In this document: positions 35,886 through 44,551 of the stretch, piece by piece
How positions within the stretch are numbered: the first letter of the stretch is position 1
Layout: every line of letters begins with the position of its first letter
Origin: Pseudomonas nitroreducens
GTDB lineage: Bacteria > Pseudomonadota > Gammaproteobacteria > Pseudomonadales > Pseudomonadaceae
Length of the DNA: 64,000 bases
Reading direction: 5' to 3'
Assembly (NCBI RefSeq): GCF_014204515.1
Contig: NZ_JACHLI010000003.1
Span: forward strand, 186,001 to 250,000
Made by a program: the position numbers and the translations under genes
The notes under the pieces: generated by a model
Told to the model about the DNA's origin: nothing
The model's input: only the letters and a program-made list of their open reading frames with translations
Databases searched by the model: none

Positions 35886-36281
35886 TCACGCTTTCGGCAC
35901 CAGCTTCAACGACGCCGAATTGATGCAGTAACGCAGCCCGGTCGGTCGCGGGCCGTCGGGGAAGACGTGGCCCAGGTGCGCGTCACACTTGCCGCAGCGC
36001 ACCTCGATGCGATGCATGCCGTGGCTGAAGTCCTCCAGTTCCTTGACCACCTCGCCGTTCACCGGCTGGAAGTAGCTCGGCCAGCCACTGCCCGAGTCGT
36101 ACTTGGCGTCGGAGTCGAACAGCGCCGTGCCGCAGCACACGCAGTGATAGATGCCAGGGGTCTTGGTGTCGTGGTACTCGCCGGTGAAGGCGCGCTCGGT
36201 GCCGCCCAGGCGGCAGACGTGGAACTGCTCATCGGTGAGTTCGTCACGCCAGGAGTCCAGGGGCTTTTCCAACTTTTCCAT
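35886..36281 (-). CDS. msrB: Peptide methionine-(R)-S-oxide reductase MsrB
   Basis: 131 residues. Two zinc CxxC pairs (YHCVCCGTALF and VRCGKCDAHLGHVF) and the catalytic Cys in GLRYCINSASL are present, with the substrate motif SGSGWPSYFQP. It repairs R-form methionine sulfoxide in proteins. Normal length for the free-standing enzyme. Divergent from alaA. Together with msrC at 30620 it covers free and protein-bound methionine-R-sulfoxide. Confidence 0.96.
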   Translation of the reverse strand: MEKLEKPLDSWRDELTDEQFHVCRLGGTERAFTGEYHDTKTPGIYHCVCCGTALFDSDAKYDSGSGWPSYFQPVNGEVVKELEDFSHGMHRIEVRCGKCDAHLGHVFPDGPRPTGLRYCINSASLKLVPKA

Positions 36282-36572
36282 CGATCTGCCTCCATTAATG
36301 GAAAAAATGCCCGATGCCTCCTTTTCCGGGAATCGGGCCGCACGTATGATGCGCGGGTTAACGTCAGGTTCAGAATCTGCCGCACAGAGACATTCTCGCG
36401 ATAGAAAAGCCTTAAAAACTCTACTTTTTCGAGAAATCCACTGTTTTCCTGCCGATTTTCAGGGTCGATAGCAGGGAAAAGCACTTCCGAACCGATCATT
36501 TGACGCCAGTCTGTCACCCGCGTTACAGCCTGCCAAGTCGCCGGCCGCGGACTATTTCGGAATCCCAAGATC

Positions 36573-37784
36573 ATGCAGGTCACCAAATCGAACAAGCTCG
36601 CCAACGTCTGCTACGACATTCGCGGGCCCGTGCTCAAGCACGCCAAGCGCCTGGAAGAGGAAGGCCACCGCATCCTCAAGCTGAACATCGGCAACCCGGC
36701 GCCGTTCGGTTTCGAGGCGCCGGACGAAATCCTCCAGGACGTCATCCGCAACCTGCCCACCGCCCAGGGCTACAGCGACTCCAAGGGCCTGTTCAGCGCG
36801 CGCAAGGCGGTGATGCAGTACTACCAGCAGAAGCAGGTGGAAGGCGTCGGCATCGAGGACATCTACCTGGGCAACGGCGTCTCCGAGCTGATCGTCATGG
36901 CCCTGCAGGCGCTGCTCAACAACGGTGACGAGGTGCTGATCCCGGCGCCCGACTATCCGCTGTGGACCGCCTCGGTCGCCCTCTCCGGCGGCAAGCCGGT
37001 GCACTACCTGTGCGACGAGCAGGCCGGCTGGTTCCCCGACGTCGCCGACATGAAGGCGAAGATCACCAGCAACACCAAGGCGCTGGTGCTGATCAACCCG
37101 AACAACCCCACCGGCGCGGTGTACTCGCGCGAAGTGCTGATGGACATCGTCGAACTGGCGCGCCAGCACAACCTGGTGATCTTCTCCGACGAGATCTACG
37201 ACAAGATCCTCTACGACGAAGCCCAGCACATCTCCACCGCGTCGCTGGCGCCGGACGTGCTCTGCCTGACCTTCAACGGCCTGTCCAAGTCCTACCGCGT
37301 GGCCGGCTTCCGCTCCGGCTGGATCGCCATTTCCGGTCCCAAGCACAAGGCGCAGAGCTACATCGAGGGCCTGGATATCCTCGCCAACATGCGCCTGTGC
37401 GCCAACGTGCCGAGCCAGCACGCGATCCAGACCGCCCTGGGCGGCTACCAGAGCATCAACGACCTGGTGCTGCCGGGCGGCCGCCTGCTGGAGCAGCGCA
37501 ACCGCGCCTGGGAACTGCTCAATGACATTCCCGGCGTCAGCTGCGTCAAACCCATGGGCGCGCTCTACGCCTTCCCGCGTATCGACCCGAAGGTCTGCCC
37601 GATTCACAACGACGAGAAATTCGTCCTCGATCTGCTGCTGTCCGAGAAGTTGCTCATCGTTCAGGGCACCGCTTTCAACTGGCCCTGGCCGGATCACTTC
37701 CGGGTCGTTACCCTGCCCCGACTCGATGACCTGGAACAGGCCATCGGGCGTATCGGCAACTTCCTGAAAACCTATCGCCAGTAA
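36573..37784 (+). CDS. alaA: Alanine/glutamate-pyruvate aminotransferase (AlaA-like)
   Basis: 403 residues, class I/II PLP aminotransferase. The PLP lysine is in TFNGLSKSYRVAGFRSGW; other signatures are LNIGNPAPFGF, LINPNNPTGAVYS and FSDEIYDKILYD. The long N-terminal part (QVTKSNKLANVCYDIRGPVL) matches E. coli AlaA (YfbQ), which makes alanine from pyruvate and glutamate. It is followed after three bases by the next gene, probably on one transcript. Confidence 0.9.
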   Translation: MQVTKSNKLANVCYDIRGPVLKHAKRLEEEGHRILKLNIGNPAPFGFEAPDEILQDVIRNLPTAQGYSDSKGLFSARKAVMQYYQQKQVEGVGIEDIYLGNGVSELIVMALQALLNNGDEVLIPAPDYPLWTASVALSGGKPVHYLCDEQAGWFPDVADMKAKITSNTKALVLINPNNPTGAVYSREVLMDIVELARQHNLVIFSDEIYDKILYDEAQHISTASLAPDVLCLTFNGLSKSYRVAGFRSGWIAISGPKHKAQSYIEGLDILANMRLCANVPSQHAIQTALGGYQSINDLVLPGGRLLEQRNRAWELLNDIPGVSCVKPMGALYAFPRIDPKVCPIHNDEKFVLDLLLSEKLLIVQGTAFNWPWPDHFRVVTLPRLDDLEQAIGRIGNFLKTYRQ

Positions 37785-37787
37785 TCC

Positions 37788-38228
37788 ATGGACCTGCAGA
37801 TCGACGACTTCTACAAGGACGCCGCTTCCGGCCTGCTGACGCTCTACCAGGCCTTCCCGCGCAAGATCGCCCTCTATGTCGAGGACCTGATCGGCCGGGA
37901 AGAGCCCGACGAGTTCGGCCTACCCAGCACCCGCCACCAGAGTTGCCTGGGCGCGCTGTTGTGGCTGGCCGAGGAAGGCTACCTGCGCTTCGAGGCAACC
38001 ATTCGTTACGAAGCGCTGGACCAGGCCGTGCTCAGCGAAAAGGCCTTCCTGCGCCTGACCCGCATCGTTCCCCACGCCGTGCGCGACGGCGAGGAACTGC
38101 CGCCCAGCGTGCGCCGCGACCAGGCCACGCTGGCCAACCAGCTGCGCGAAGCACTGGCCAGCCGCCACGGGGAACGCATCGCGCGACTGACCCGTCTACT
38201 CTTCGAGAGCGAGCTGGGGCGCCCGTAA
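37788..38228 (+). CDS. Conserved hypothetical protein downstream of alaA
   Basis: 146 residues, predicted mostly helical. Notable stretches are FYKDAASGLLTLYQAFPRKI and GLPSTRHQSCLGALLWLAEE with GYLRFEATIRYEALDQAVLS, which together suggest a winged-helix-like fold (helical segment, wing, helix). The function is unknown. It begins three bases after the alaA stop and is conserved there in P. aeruginosa as I recall. DNA-binding is only a guess. Confidence 0.75.
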   Translation: MDLQIDDFYKDAASGLLTLYQAFPRKIALYVEDLIGREEPDEFGLPSTRHQSCLGALLWLAEEGYLRFEATIRYEALDQAVLSEKAFLRLTRIVPHAVRDGEELPPSVRRDQATLANQLREALASRHGERIARLTRLLFESELGRP

Positions 38229-38264
38229 TCCGGGCAGGCGACACAAGTTGAAATAGTCCCCGAG

Positions 38265-38293
38265 TTGAATCACCTCGGGGCCAACCGTATATA
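38265..38293 (+). promoter_or_regulatory. Probable sigma-70 promoter of htpX with overlapping inverted repeat
   Basis: TTGAAT is followed after 17 bases by TATATA, about 110 bases before the htpX ATG. An inverted repeat CCCCGAG/CTCGGGG (38258-38264 and 38274-38280) brackets the -35 box, so a regulator could bind there, or the hairpin could end the upstream transcript. Confidence 0.6.
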
Positions 38294-38400
38294 CCCCGCA
38301 TACTGTTCAGCGATCCCGTGCATGACCGTGCCCGGCGATCCGGAAAGCCGCGTTCCCATGCGGTTTTCACCCCTGTCACCGTGAGGAGAAGCTTTACGCC

Positions 38401-39276
38401 ATGATGCGCATCCTGTTGTTCCTGGCCACCAACCTGGCAGTTCTGGTGATCGCCAGCATCACCCTGAAACTGCTCGGCGTGGACCGTTTCACCGGCCAGA
38501 ATTACGGTAGCCTTCTGATCTTCTGTGCCGTCTTCGGCTTCGCCGGCTCCCTGGTTTCGCTGTTCATCTCCAAGTGGATGGCGAAGATGAGCACCGGCAC
38601 CGAGATCATCAGCCAGCCACGCACCCGCCACGAACAGTGGCTGCTGCAGACCGTGGAAGAACTGTCCCGCGAGGCCGGTATCAAGATGCCGGAAGTGGGT
38701 ATCTTCCCCGCCTACGAGGCCAACGCCTTCGCCACCGGCTGGAACCGCAACGACGCGCTGGTCGCCGTCAGCCAGGGCCTGCTGGAGCGCTTCTCCCCCG
38801 AAGAAGTGAAAGCCGTGCTGGCCCACGAGATCGGCCACGTGGCCAACGGCGACATGGTCACCCTGGCGCTGATCCAGGGCGTGGTGAACACCTTCGTGAT
38901 GTTCTTCGCACGCATCTTCGGCAACTTCGTCGACAAGGCCATCCTGAAGAACGAAGACGGCCCGGGCATCGGCTACTTCGTCGCGACCATCTTCGCCGAG
39001 CTGGTCCTGGGCATCCTCGCCAGCATCATCGTCATGTGGTTCTCGCGCAAACGCGAATACCGCGCCGACGAAGCCGGCGCCCGCCTGGCCAGCACCGGGG
39101 CGATGATCGCCGCCCTGCAACGCCTGCGCGCCGAACAGGGCGTACCGGTACAGATGCCGAGCTCACTGCAGGCCTTCGGCATCAACGGCAACCTCAAGCA
39201 TGGCCTCGCCGGCCTGTTCATGAGCCACCCGCCGCTGGAAGACCGCATCGAAGCCCTGCGCGCCGCCGGCCGCTGA
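38401..39276 (+). CDS. htpX: Membrane zinc metalloprotease HtpX
   Basis: 291 residues. Four membrane helices, with the zinc motif HEIGHVANGD at about residue 141 and the third ligand Glu in REYRADEAGARLA. It degrades damaged inner-membrane proteins alongside FtsH. The start MMRILLFLATNLAVLV and normal length fit E. coli HtpX (293). In many bacteria it is controlled by Cpx or heat shock; a sigma-70-type promoter with an inverted repeat precedes it here. Confidence 0.96.
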   Translation: MMRILLFLATNLAVLVIASITLKLLGVDRFTGQNYGSLLIFCAVFGFAGSLVSLFISKWMAKMSTGTEIISQPRTRHEQWLLQTVEELSREAGIKMPEVGIFPAYEANAFATGWNRNDALVAVSQGLLERFSPEEVKAVLAHEIGHVANGDMVTLALIQGVVNTFVMFFARIFGNFVDKAILKNEDGPGIGYFVATIFAELVLGILASIIVMWFSRKREYRADEAGARLASTGAMIAALQRLRAEQGVPVQMPSSLQAFGINGNLKHGLAGLFMSHPPLEDRIEALRAAGR

Positions 39277-39305
39277 GTTTTCAGGGGATAGTTCCAGGCA
39301 ATAAG

Positions 39306-39331
39306 AAAGGCGACCCTCGGGTCGCCTTTTT
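39306..39331. terminator. Intrinsic terminator between htpX and tpm
   Basis: Stem AAAGGCGACC/GGTCGCCTTT with a four-base loop, flanked by A and T runs between convergent genes. Confidence 0.87.
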
Positions 39332-39343
39332 CATGCCGCCGAT

Positions 39344-40000
39344 TCAGCCACGACGCAACGCGAACACCACTTCTTGCAGATGGCTGACGCCGCGCTTGAG
39401 GAATTTCGGGTTGTCCGCCAGGACATCCAGACGCTCGCACTCCTCCACCGTCCACTGGCGAGCGAAATGGCGCCGAACCTCATCGGCCATCACGGCGAAC
39501 GGCGGGCCATCCATCTGCGCCTGGGGGTACTCCAGGGTCACCAGCAAGCCGCGCATCCGCTGCGGCAGGATGCCCTGCAGGTGCGCCACGTAGTCGGCGC
39601 GCAGGTCCGCTGGCAGGGCGATCAAGGCCGCCCGGTCATACAGCGCCGCGCAATCGGCCACCTGTTCGGCGCCGACGGCGAAGAAGTCGCCCTGGAGGAT
39701 TTCCAGGCGTTCGTAACTGTAGCGGCGCAGCGCGCCTTCCTGGGTGATCCGCGGCTCCACGCCCAGTTCACGGAAGAAGTCGATGGCTGCGCGCTCGGCC
39801 AGCTCCACGCCCAGCACGCGATAACCCCACTGTGCCAGCCAGAGCATGTCCAGACTCTTGCCGCACAAGGGCACCAGTACCTGGGACTCCTCGGGCAGCT
39901 CCAGGCTCGGCCAGTGCCGCTGCAGACCGGGATTCACTGCAGGCTGATGGAAGCCGATTTCATTGCGCGCCCAGCGCGACTGCCAGAACTCATGCTGCAT
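39344..40000 (-). CDS. tpm: Thiopurine/tellurite-selenite S-methyltransferase Tpm
   Basis: 218 residues. Starts MQHEFWQSRWARNEIGFHQP, as in bacterial TPMT proteins; the SAM-binding site includes VLVPLCGKSLDMLWLAQWGY and ALYDRAALIALPADLR. Such enzymes methylate thiopurines and, in Pseudomonas, selenium and tellurium compounds. It is preceded by the CsrA-like small gene with an 11-base gap, so the two are probably one operon. Confidence 0.95.
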   Translation of the reverse strand: MQHEFWQSRWARNEIGFHQPAVNPGLQRHWPSLELPEESQVLVPLCGKSLDMLWLAQWGYRVLGVELAERAAIDFFRELGVEPRITQEGALRRYSYERLEILQGDFFAVGAEQVADCAALYDRAALIALPADLRADYVAHLQGILPQRMRGLLVTLEYPQAQMDGPPFAVMADEVRRHFARQWTVEECERLDVLADNPKFLKRGVSHLQEVVFALRRG

Positions 40001-40011
40001 AGGTCACCCAC

Positions 40012-40206
40012 TCAGACATGGCGTATCACCCGCGGCAGCAGCCAGCGCCACCAGGCGCCACGCCGCTCGCGTTGCCGCTCTCCGGCCTCGAGTATCTTCA
40101 GCCGCACCTGCTCACCGCGGACCCGCTGCACACAGATTTCGGTGCCATCCTCCAGGCGAAGGCATTCACCGATGTCGAGAACAAGAACCTGATCGCTTTG
40201 CTGCAT
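40012..40206 (-). CDS. Divergent CsrA/RsmA-like small protein
   Basis: 64 residues. Aligned without gaps to CsrA at an offset of four, the core positions agree: Gly13-Glu14, Leu16, Asp20, Ile24, Val26, Val29, Gly31, Gln33, Val34, Arg35 (RGEQVRLKI corresponding to KGNQVRIGV). The RNA-binding residues Leu4 and Arg44 of CsrA fall on Leu8 and Arg48. CsrA Arg6 and Arg7 have no basic counterpart (Leu10, Asp11). A tail of about 14 residues, rich in Trp (GAWWRWLLPRVIRHV), is new. It may be an RNA-binding or antagonist paralogue. It is 11 bases upstream of tpm. Confidence 0.65.
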   Translation of the reverse strand: MQQSDQVLVLDIGECLRLEDGTEICVQRVRGEQVRLKILEAGERQRERRGAWWRWLLPRVIRHV

Positions 40207-40525
40207 GACTCAATCCGATATCAGCATGGGAATTTTCCGCAAACTCTAACGTATCGACCGGACGCCTGCTGCCGAAAGCGCTGATTGGCCCAAGACTCCA
40301 ACAGTCTGCAACTGAGTTGGCAATTTCCGAGCACCTAGTAGGAGCGAGCTTGCTCGCGAACAGTTTTCCGACTGGGCAGTGCAGCTGTGCGGTTCGCGAG
40401 CAAGCTCGCTCCTACCAGGCACCCCACCAGTAATCGTGAAAATCGATTGTTAAATTCAAAAACCTATACTGGATTTCGATGATTAGTCAGGTGAACATGG
40501 AGCCATTCAAGTAGCGAGGTTCACC
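40207..40525. other. Intergenic region between the CsrA-like gene and the dioxygenase-like gene
   Basis: About 320 bases between divergent genes. It holds a REP doublet (40338-40415). Just before the dioxygenase gene is an AT-rich stretch (40430-40480) that may contain its promoter. No gene is seen. Confidence 0.6.
40338..40415. repeat. REP doublet (GAGCGAGC-family)
   Basis: GTAGGAGCGAGCTTGCTCGC and its inverse GCGAGCAAGCTCGCTCCTAC face each other across about 35 bases. This doublet is the most regular in the window. Confidence 0.8.
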
Positions 40526-41296
40526 ATGCTTCCTGCCCTGTTCATCTCCCACGGCTCCCCCATGCTGGCCCTGGAGCCCGGCGCCAGCGACGCGCCGCTC
40601 AAGCGCCTGGCCCGCGAGCTGCCGCGCCCGACCGCCATCCTGTTGGTCTCCGCCCACTGGGAAACCCCCGACCTGCGCGTCACCGCTTCGCCCAATCCGG
40701 ACACCTGGCACGATTTCTACGGTTTCCCGCCGGAACTGTATGCCGTGCAGTACCCGGCCATCGGCTCGCCGGAGCTGGCCCGCCGCGTCGTCGAACTGCT
40801 GGCGGCCGACGGCCTGCCGGCGACCCTGGACGCCGAGCGCCCACTGGACCACGGCGCCTGGGTGCCGCTGAGCCTGATGTACCCGGAGGCCGACATTCCC
40901 GTGGTGCAGCTGTCCCTGCCCAGCCGCCTCGGCGCGCCCATGCAGCAACGCGTCGGCCATGCCCTGCGCAAGCTGCGCGAAGAAGGCGTGCTGCTGATCG
41001 GCTCCGGCAGCATCACCCATAACCTGGGTGAGCTGGACTGGCAGGCCGGCCCCGAAGTGATCACGCCCTGGGCCAAGGCCTTCCGCGACTGGATGGTGGA
41101 GCGCCTGGAAGCAGACGACGAAGCCGCCCTGCTCGACTATCGCCGGCAGGCACCCCAGGCGGTGCGCAACCACCCGCGCGACGAGCACCTGCTGCCGCTG
41201 TACTTCGCCCGTGGCGCGGGTGGCTCGGCGATGACCGTCGAGCACGCCGGCTTCACCCTCGGCGCACTGGGAATGGATATCTACCGCTTCGGTTGA
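40526..41296 (+). CDS. LigB-type extradiol dioxygenase family protein (YgiD/DODA-like)
   Basis: 256 residues. The class III extradiol fold is recognisable from LPALFISHGSPMLALEPG (metal His), VSAHWETP, and GSGSITHNLGELDWQ. YgiD and plant DODA convert L-DOPA to betalamic-type products, but the natural substrate in Pseudomonas is unknown. The start MLPALFISHG is standard. The gene stands alone between two REP doublets. Confidence 0.88.
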   Translation: MLPALFISHGSPMLALEPGASDAPLKRLARELPRPTAILLVSAHWETPDLRVTASPNPDTWHDFYGFPPELYAVQYPAIGSPELARRVVELLAADGLPATLDAERPLDHGAWVPLSLMYPEADIPVVQLSLPSRLGAPMQQRVGHALRKLREEGVLLIGSGSITHNLGELDWQAGPEVITPWAKAFRDWMVERLEADDEAALLDYRRQAPQAVRNHPRDEHLLPLYFARGAGGSAMTVEHAGFTLGALGMDIYRFG

Positions 41297-41307
41297 GGCA
41301 CAACCTA

Positions 41308-41382
41308 TAGGAGCGAGCTTGCTCGCGAACCACCTGACTCCGGCGTCGCCGGGAAAGTGTTCGCGAGCAGGCTCGCTCCTAC
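41308..41382. repeat. REP doublet (GAGCGAGC-family)
   Basis: TAGGAGCGAGCTTGCTCGCG and its inverse CGCGAGCAGGCTCGCTCCTA flank about 30 bases, right after the dioxygenase-like gene. With 40338 it brackets that gene. Confidence 0.78.
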
Positions 41383-41419
41383 AAGGGCAGTCGGATGCCG
41401 GCAGCAAACCCCGGAAACG

Positions 41420-41446
41420 AAAAAGCCCCGCCAAGGCGGGGCTTTT
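41420..41446. terminator. Bidirectional terminator between the dioxygenase-like gene and deaD
   Basis: Stem AAAAGCCCCGCC/GGCGGGGCTTTT; identical stem to the one at 30580. Confidence 0.87.
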
Positions 41447-41468
41447 TCATGCGCGGGAGACTGACGGA

Positions 41469-43166
41469 TCAGTCTTCGCGGTAACGGCGCAGCCGCAGGG
41501 CCTTGCCGGCGACACGGGTGTCCTTGAGCTTGGTCAGCAGGCGCTCGAGGTTCTCCTCCGGCAGCTCGATCAGGCTGAAGGTCTCGCGGATCTGGATGCG
41601 GCCGATGGCCTCGCGGGACAGGCCGCCCTCGTTGAGGATGGCGCCCAGCAGGTTCTTCGCCTGTACGCCGTCACGGGCGCCCAGGGCGGTACGGCAGCGG
41701 GCCTTGCCTTCCGACGGCGGAGCCATGGTGCGCGGCGCGCCACTGCGCTCCGGGCGGTCACCGCGCTCGGGACGATCACCACGCTCACTACGCTCATAGC
41801 GATCGCTGCGCTCACGCGGGGCGGCCGGGGTCAGCGGCTGTTCGCGGCGGACCGATTCCAGGTCCAGCGCCTTGCCTTCGGTCAGCTTGGCCAGCAGCAC
41901 GGCGGCCAGGGTGTCCATGTCGGTACCCAGGCGGCGGCACAGCTCGTCACGCACCGCGCCACGGCTGGCAACGGCGTTGGCCAGCAGCGGTTGCAGGCCG
42001 GTAGCGAGGCGGTTCAGGCGCGCTTCGAGAACGGTTTCGGCGTCCGGCAGGCGAACTTCGCCGACCTTCTGCCCGGTCACCCGCTCGATCACCTGCAGCA
42101 TACGGCGCTCACGCGGAGTCACCAGCAGCAGGGCACGGCCTTCGCGGCCGGCACGGCCGGTACGGCCGATACGGTGCACGTAGGATTCCGGATCGTAGGG
42201 CATGTCCACGTTCAGCACGTGGGTGATGCGCGCCACGTCGAGGCCGCGGGCAGCGACGTCGGTGGCGATGACGATGTCCAGCGAGCCGTCCTTGAGCGAC
42301 TCGATCACGCGCTCACGCTGGGCCTGCGGCATGTCGCCGTTCAGCGCGGCGGCGCGGTAGCCCTGGCGCTCGAGCAGCTCGGCGATGTCCAGGGTGGCCT
42401 GCTTGGTGCGTACGAAGCCGATCAGCGCGTCGAACTGTTCCACTTCCAGCAGACGCAGGATCGAGGCCGGCTTCTGGTCGGCGTGGACCATCAGGTGCAC
42501 CTGCTCGATGCGGGCGACGGTCTGGGTCTTGGCCGCGATGCGGACGTGCTTGGGTTCTTTCAGGTGGCGTTCGGCGATGCTGCGGATCGAGGCCGGCAGG
42601 GTCGCGGAGAACAGCACGCTCTGGCGGCTGGACGGCATGGCTTCGAAGATCACTTCGAGGTCATCCATGAAGCCGAGCTTGAGCATCTCGTCCGCTTCGT
42701 CGAGCACCAGGCTCTTGACGGTGGACAGCAGGTTTTCGTCGCGACGCAGGTGGTCGCACAGGCGGCCCGGAGTGGCGACCACGACCTGGGCGCCCTGGCG
42801 CAGGGCCTTGAGCTGCGGGCCCATGGGCGCGCCGCCGTAGACGGCGATGACGCCGACGCCCGGCATCTGCTTGGAATAGGTTTCGAAAGCGGTAGCAACC
42901 TGCAGGGCCAGCTCGCGGGTCGGTACCAGTACCAGCACCTGCGGAACGCGGCGGCTCGGCTCGATCTGCGACAGCATCGGCAGTGCGAAGGCAGCGGTCT
43001 TGCCGGTACCGGTCTGGGCCTGGCCGATCATGTCGTGGCCTTCGAGGATCACCGGGATCGACTGGGCCTGGATCGGCGACGGCTCTTCATAACCGACAGC
43101 GGCAATGGCAGCGAGAACATTGGGGTGAAGACCGAGCGCGGCGAAGCCGGCGGTTTCCTGGGTCAT
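41469..43166 (-). CDS. deaD: ATP-dependent DEAD-box RNA helicase DeaD/CsdA
   Basis: 565 residues. Q-motif GYEEPSPIQAQSIPV, Walker A AQTGTGKTAAF, DEAD in VLDEADEMLKLGF, SAT, and motif VI HRIGRTGRAGREG are intact. A C-terminal DbpA-type RNA-binding domain starts around residue 490, preceded by a repetitive Arg/Asp/Ser-rich linker (RSDRYERSERGDRPERGDRP). It acts in ribosome assembly and RNA decay at low temperature. The ATG at 43166 is used; an extension to 43217 is not family-like. A long untranslated leader precedes it. Confidence 0.93.
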   Translation of the reverse strand: MTQETAGFAALGLHPNVLAAIAAVGYEEPSPIQAQSIPVILEGHDMIGQAQTGTGKTAAFALPMLSQIEPSRRVPQVLVLVPTRELALQVATAFETYSKQMPGVGVIAVYGGAPMGPQLKALRQGAQVVVATPGRLCDHLRRDENLLSTVKSLVLDEADEMLKLGFMDDLEVIFEAMPSSRQSVLFSATLPASIRSIAERHLKEPKHVRIAAKTQTVARIEQVHLMVHADQKPASILRLLEVEQFDALIGFVRTKQATLDIAELLERQGYRAAALNGDMPQAQRERVIESLKDGSLDIVIATDVAARGLDVARITHVLNVDMPYDPESYVHRIGRTGRAGREGRALLLVTPRERRMLQVIERVTGQKVGEVRLPDAETVLEARLNRLATGLQPLLANAVASRGAVRDELCRRLGTDMDTLAAVLLAKLTEGKALDLESVRREQPLTPAAPRERSDRYERSERGDRPERGDRPERSGAPRTMAPPSEGKARCRTALGARDGVQAKNLLGAILNEGGLSREAIGRIQIRETFSLIELPEENLERLLTKLKDTRVAGKALRLRRYRED

Positions 43167-43502
43167 GGGTTTTGCCTCTAAGTACATCCGCAAAGACCCA
43201 ATAGCCGAGCTGCGCATGCCCTGTACGACAATGAAGTCACCCAGGCAGCTGGAAGCGGGGATTTGCGAAATGAAGATTGGAAGAATGCGTCAAGGAAGTC
43301 CGCACTGCGGACACATGGCCCGAGTCTGAAACTGCGGGAGAATGCGGGATCCGAAACGAGGCCAGCGTTTGGCCGGCGCGTATCATACCGGAAAATCCTG
43401 ACCGATGTGTTTCTTTTCGGAACAGGGCCGGCGAACGGTCGTTGCTTGGACAACCCCTGCCACGCCGGCTATACCCTGCAAGCCACCTGACCGGAGCCCG
43501 CC
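43167..43502. other. Intergenic region: deaD leader and crotonase promoter
   Basis: 336 bases between divergent genes. In other bacteria deaD/csdA messages carry long leaders with cold-shock control, so part of this may be transcribed leader. No gene is seen; a few open frames lack ribosome sites and codon bias. Confidence 0.45.
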
Positions 43503-44294
43503 ATGACCGCCAGCAGCCAGCCGCGCATCACCGTCGAACGCCATGACCACGTCCTGCTGCTCGGCCTGAATCGGGTCGACAAGCGCAACGCCTTCGACCT
43601 GGACATGCTTACCCAACTGGTCATGGCGTTCGGCGAGTACGAGCGCGACGACGACCTGCGCTGCGCCCTGGTGTTCGCCCACGGCGAGCACTTCACTGCC
43701 GGCCTGGACCTGGCCAACATCGGCGAGACCTTCCGCACCGGCTGGAGCATGCCCGAAGGCTCGGCCGATCCGTGGGGCACCTTCGGCGGCAAGCGCCTGA
43801 CCAAGCCGCTGCTGGTGGCCGCCAAGGGCTACTGCTTCACCCTGGGCATCGAGCTGATGCTCGCCGCCGACATCAACCTGTGCGCCAGCAATGCGCGCTT
43901 CGCCCAGCTCGAAGTGCAGCGCGGCATCTTCCCCTTCGGCGGCGCCACGCTACGCATGCACCAGGTGGCCGGCTGGGGCAACGCCATGCGCTGGCTGCTC
44001 ACCGGCGATCCCTTCGATGCCCACGAGGCCTACCGCATCGGCCTGGTGCAGGAAGTCACCGCACCGGAAGAACTGATGCCCCGTGCCCTGTGGCTGGCAC
44101 AACGGGTCGCGGCCCAGGCGCCGCTGGGCATCCGCGCCACCCTGGCATCCGCTCGACGCAGCCTTGACGAGGGCGAGGAAGCGGCGGCGCGACTGCTGCC
44201 AGCCATGGCCAGCGAACTGCTGTCGACCGAGGATGCGCAGGAGGGTCTGAATGCCATGCTGGAACGTCGCGAAGGCCGTTTCCAGGGCCGCTGA
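43503..44294 (+). CDS. Enoyl-CoA hydratase/isomerase family protein
   Basis: 263 residues, crotonase fold. The oxyanion-hole residues lie in HGEHFTAGLDLANIG and KGYCFTLGIELMLAADINLC, and the family signature continues to RGIFPFGGATLRM. The Glu pair of a typical hydratase is not obvious (IFPFGG has Phe/Gly where Glu is often found), so it may be an isomerase or another crotonase reaction. No beta-oxidation operon is adjacent. GGAG lies before the ATG. Confidence 0.88.
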   Translation: MTASSQPRITVERHDHVLLLGLNRVDKRNAFDLDMLTQLVMAFGEYERDDDLRCALVFAHGEHFTAGLDLANIGETFRTGWSMPEGSADPWGTFGGKRLTKPLLVAAKGYCFTLGIELMLAADINLCASNARFAQLEVQRGIFPFGGATLRMHQVAGWGNAMRWLLTGDPFDAHEAYRIGLVQEVTAPEELMPRALWLAQRVAAQAPLGIRATLASARRSLDEGEEAAARLLPAMASELLSTEDAQEGLNAMLERREGRFQGR

Positions 44295-44551
44295 AGCGCC
44301 TCGCGCCGGGCAATCCGGAACCATCGTGCGAAAAGCGCTATATCCAAGGTATTAAAAAGCCCTGAAAAGCTCGCCTAATCCTTTAGTTTTTCCTTTTGAA
44401 TCAGACACCTGCAATCCACAAAACGACTATATACAAGTTCCAATTTCGCCCCTGAAAACAATCCTCTAGAACTGACTCCAGAGCAGCTCAGCACCGCGCC
44501 GGAATACCGACCGCCCCTTAGCTGGCTGACGTTCGTCATGGAGGAATTCGT

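Noticed and set aside
38245..38300. Sigma-32 heat-shock promoter for htpX
   Set aside because: TTGAAA and TTGAAT occur, but no properly spaced CCCCAT-type -10 follows; a sigma-70 match with exact 17-base spacing fits better.
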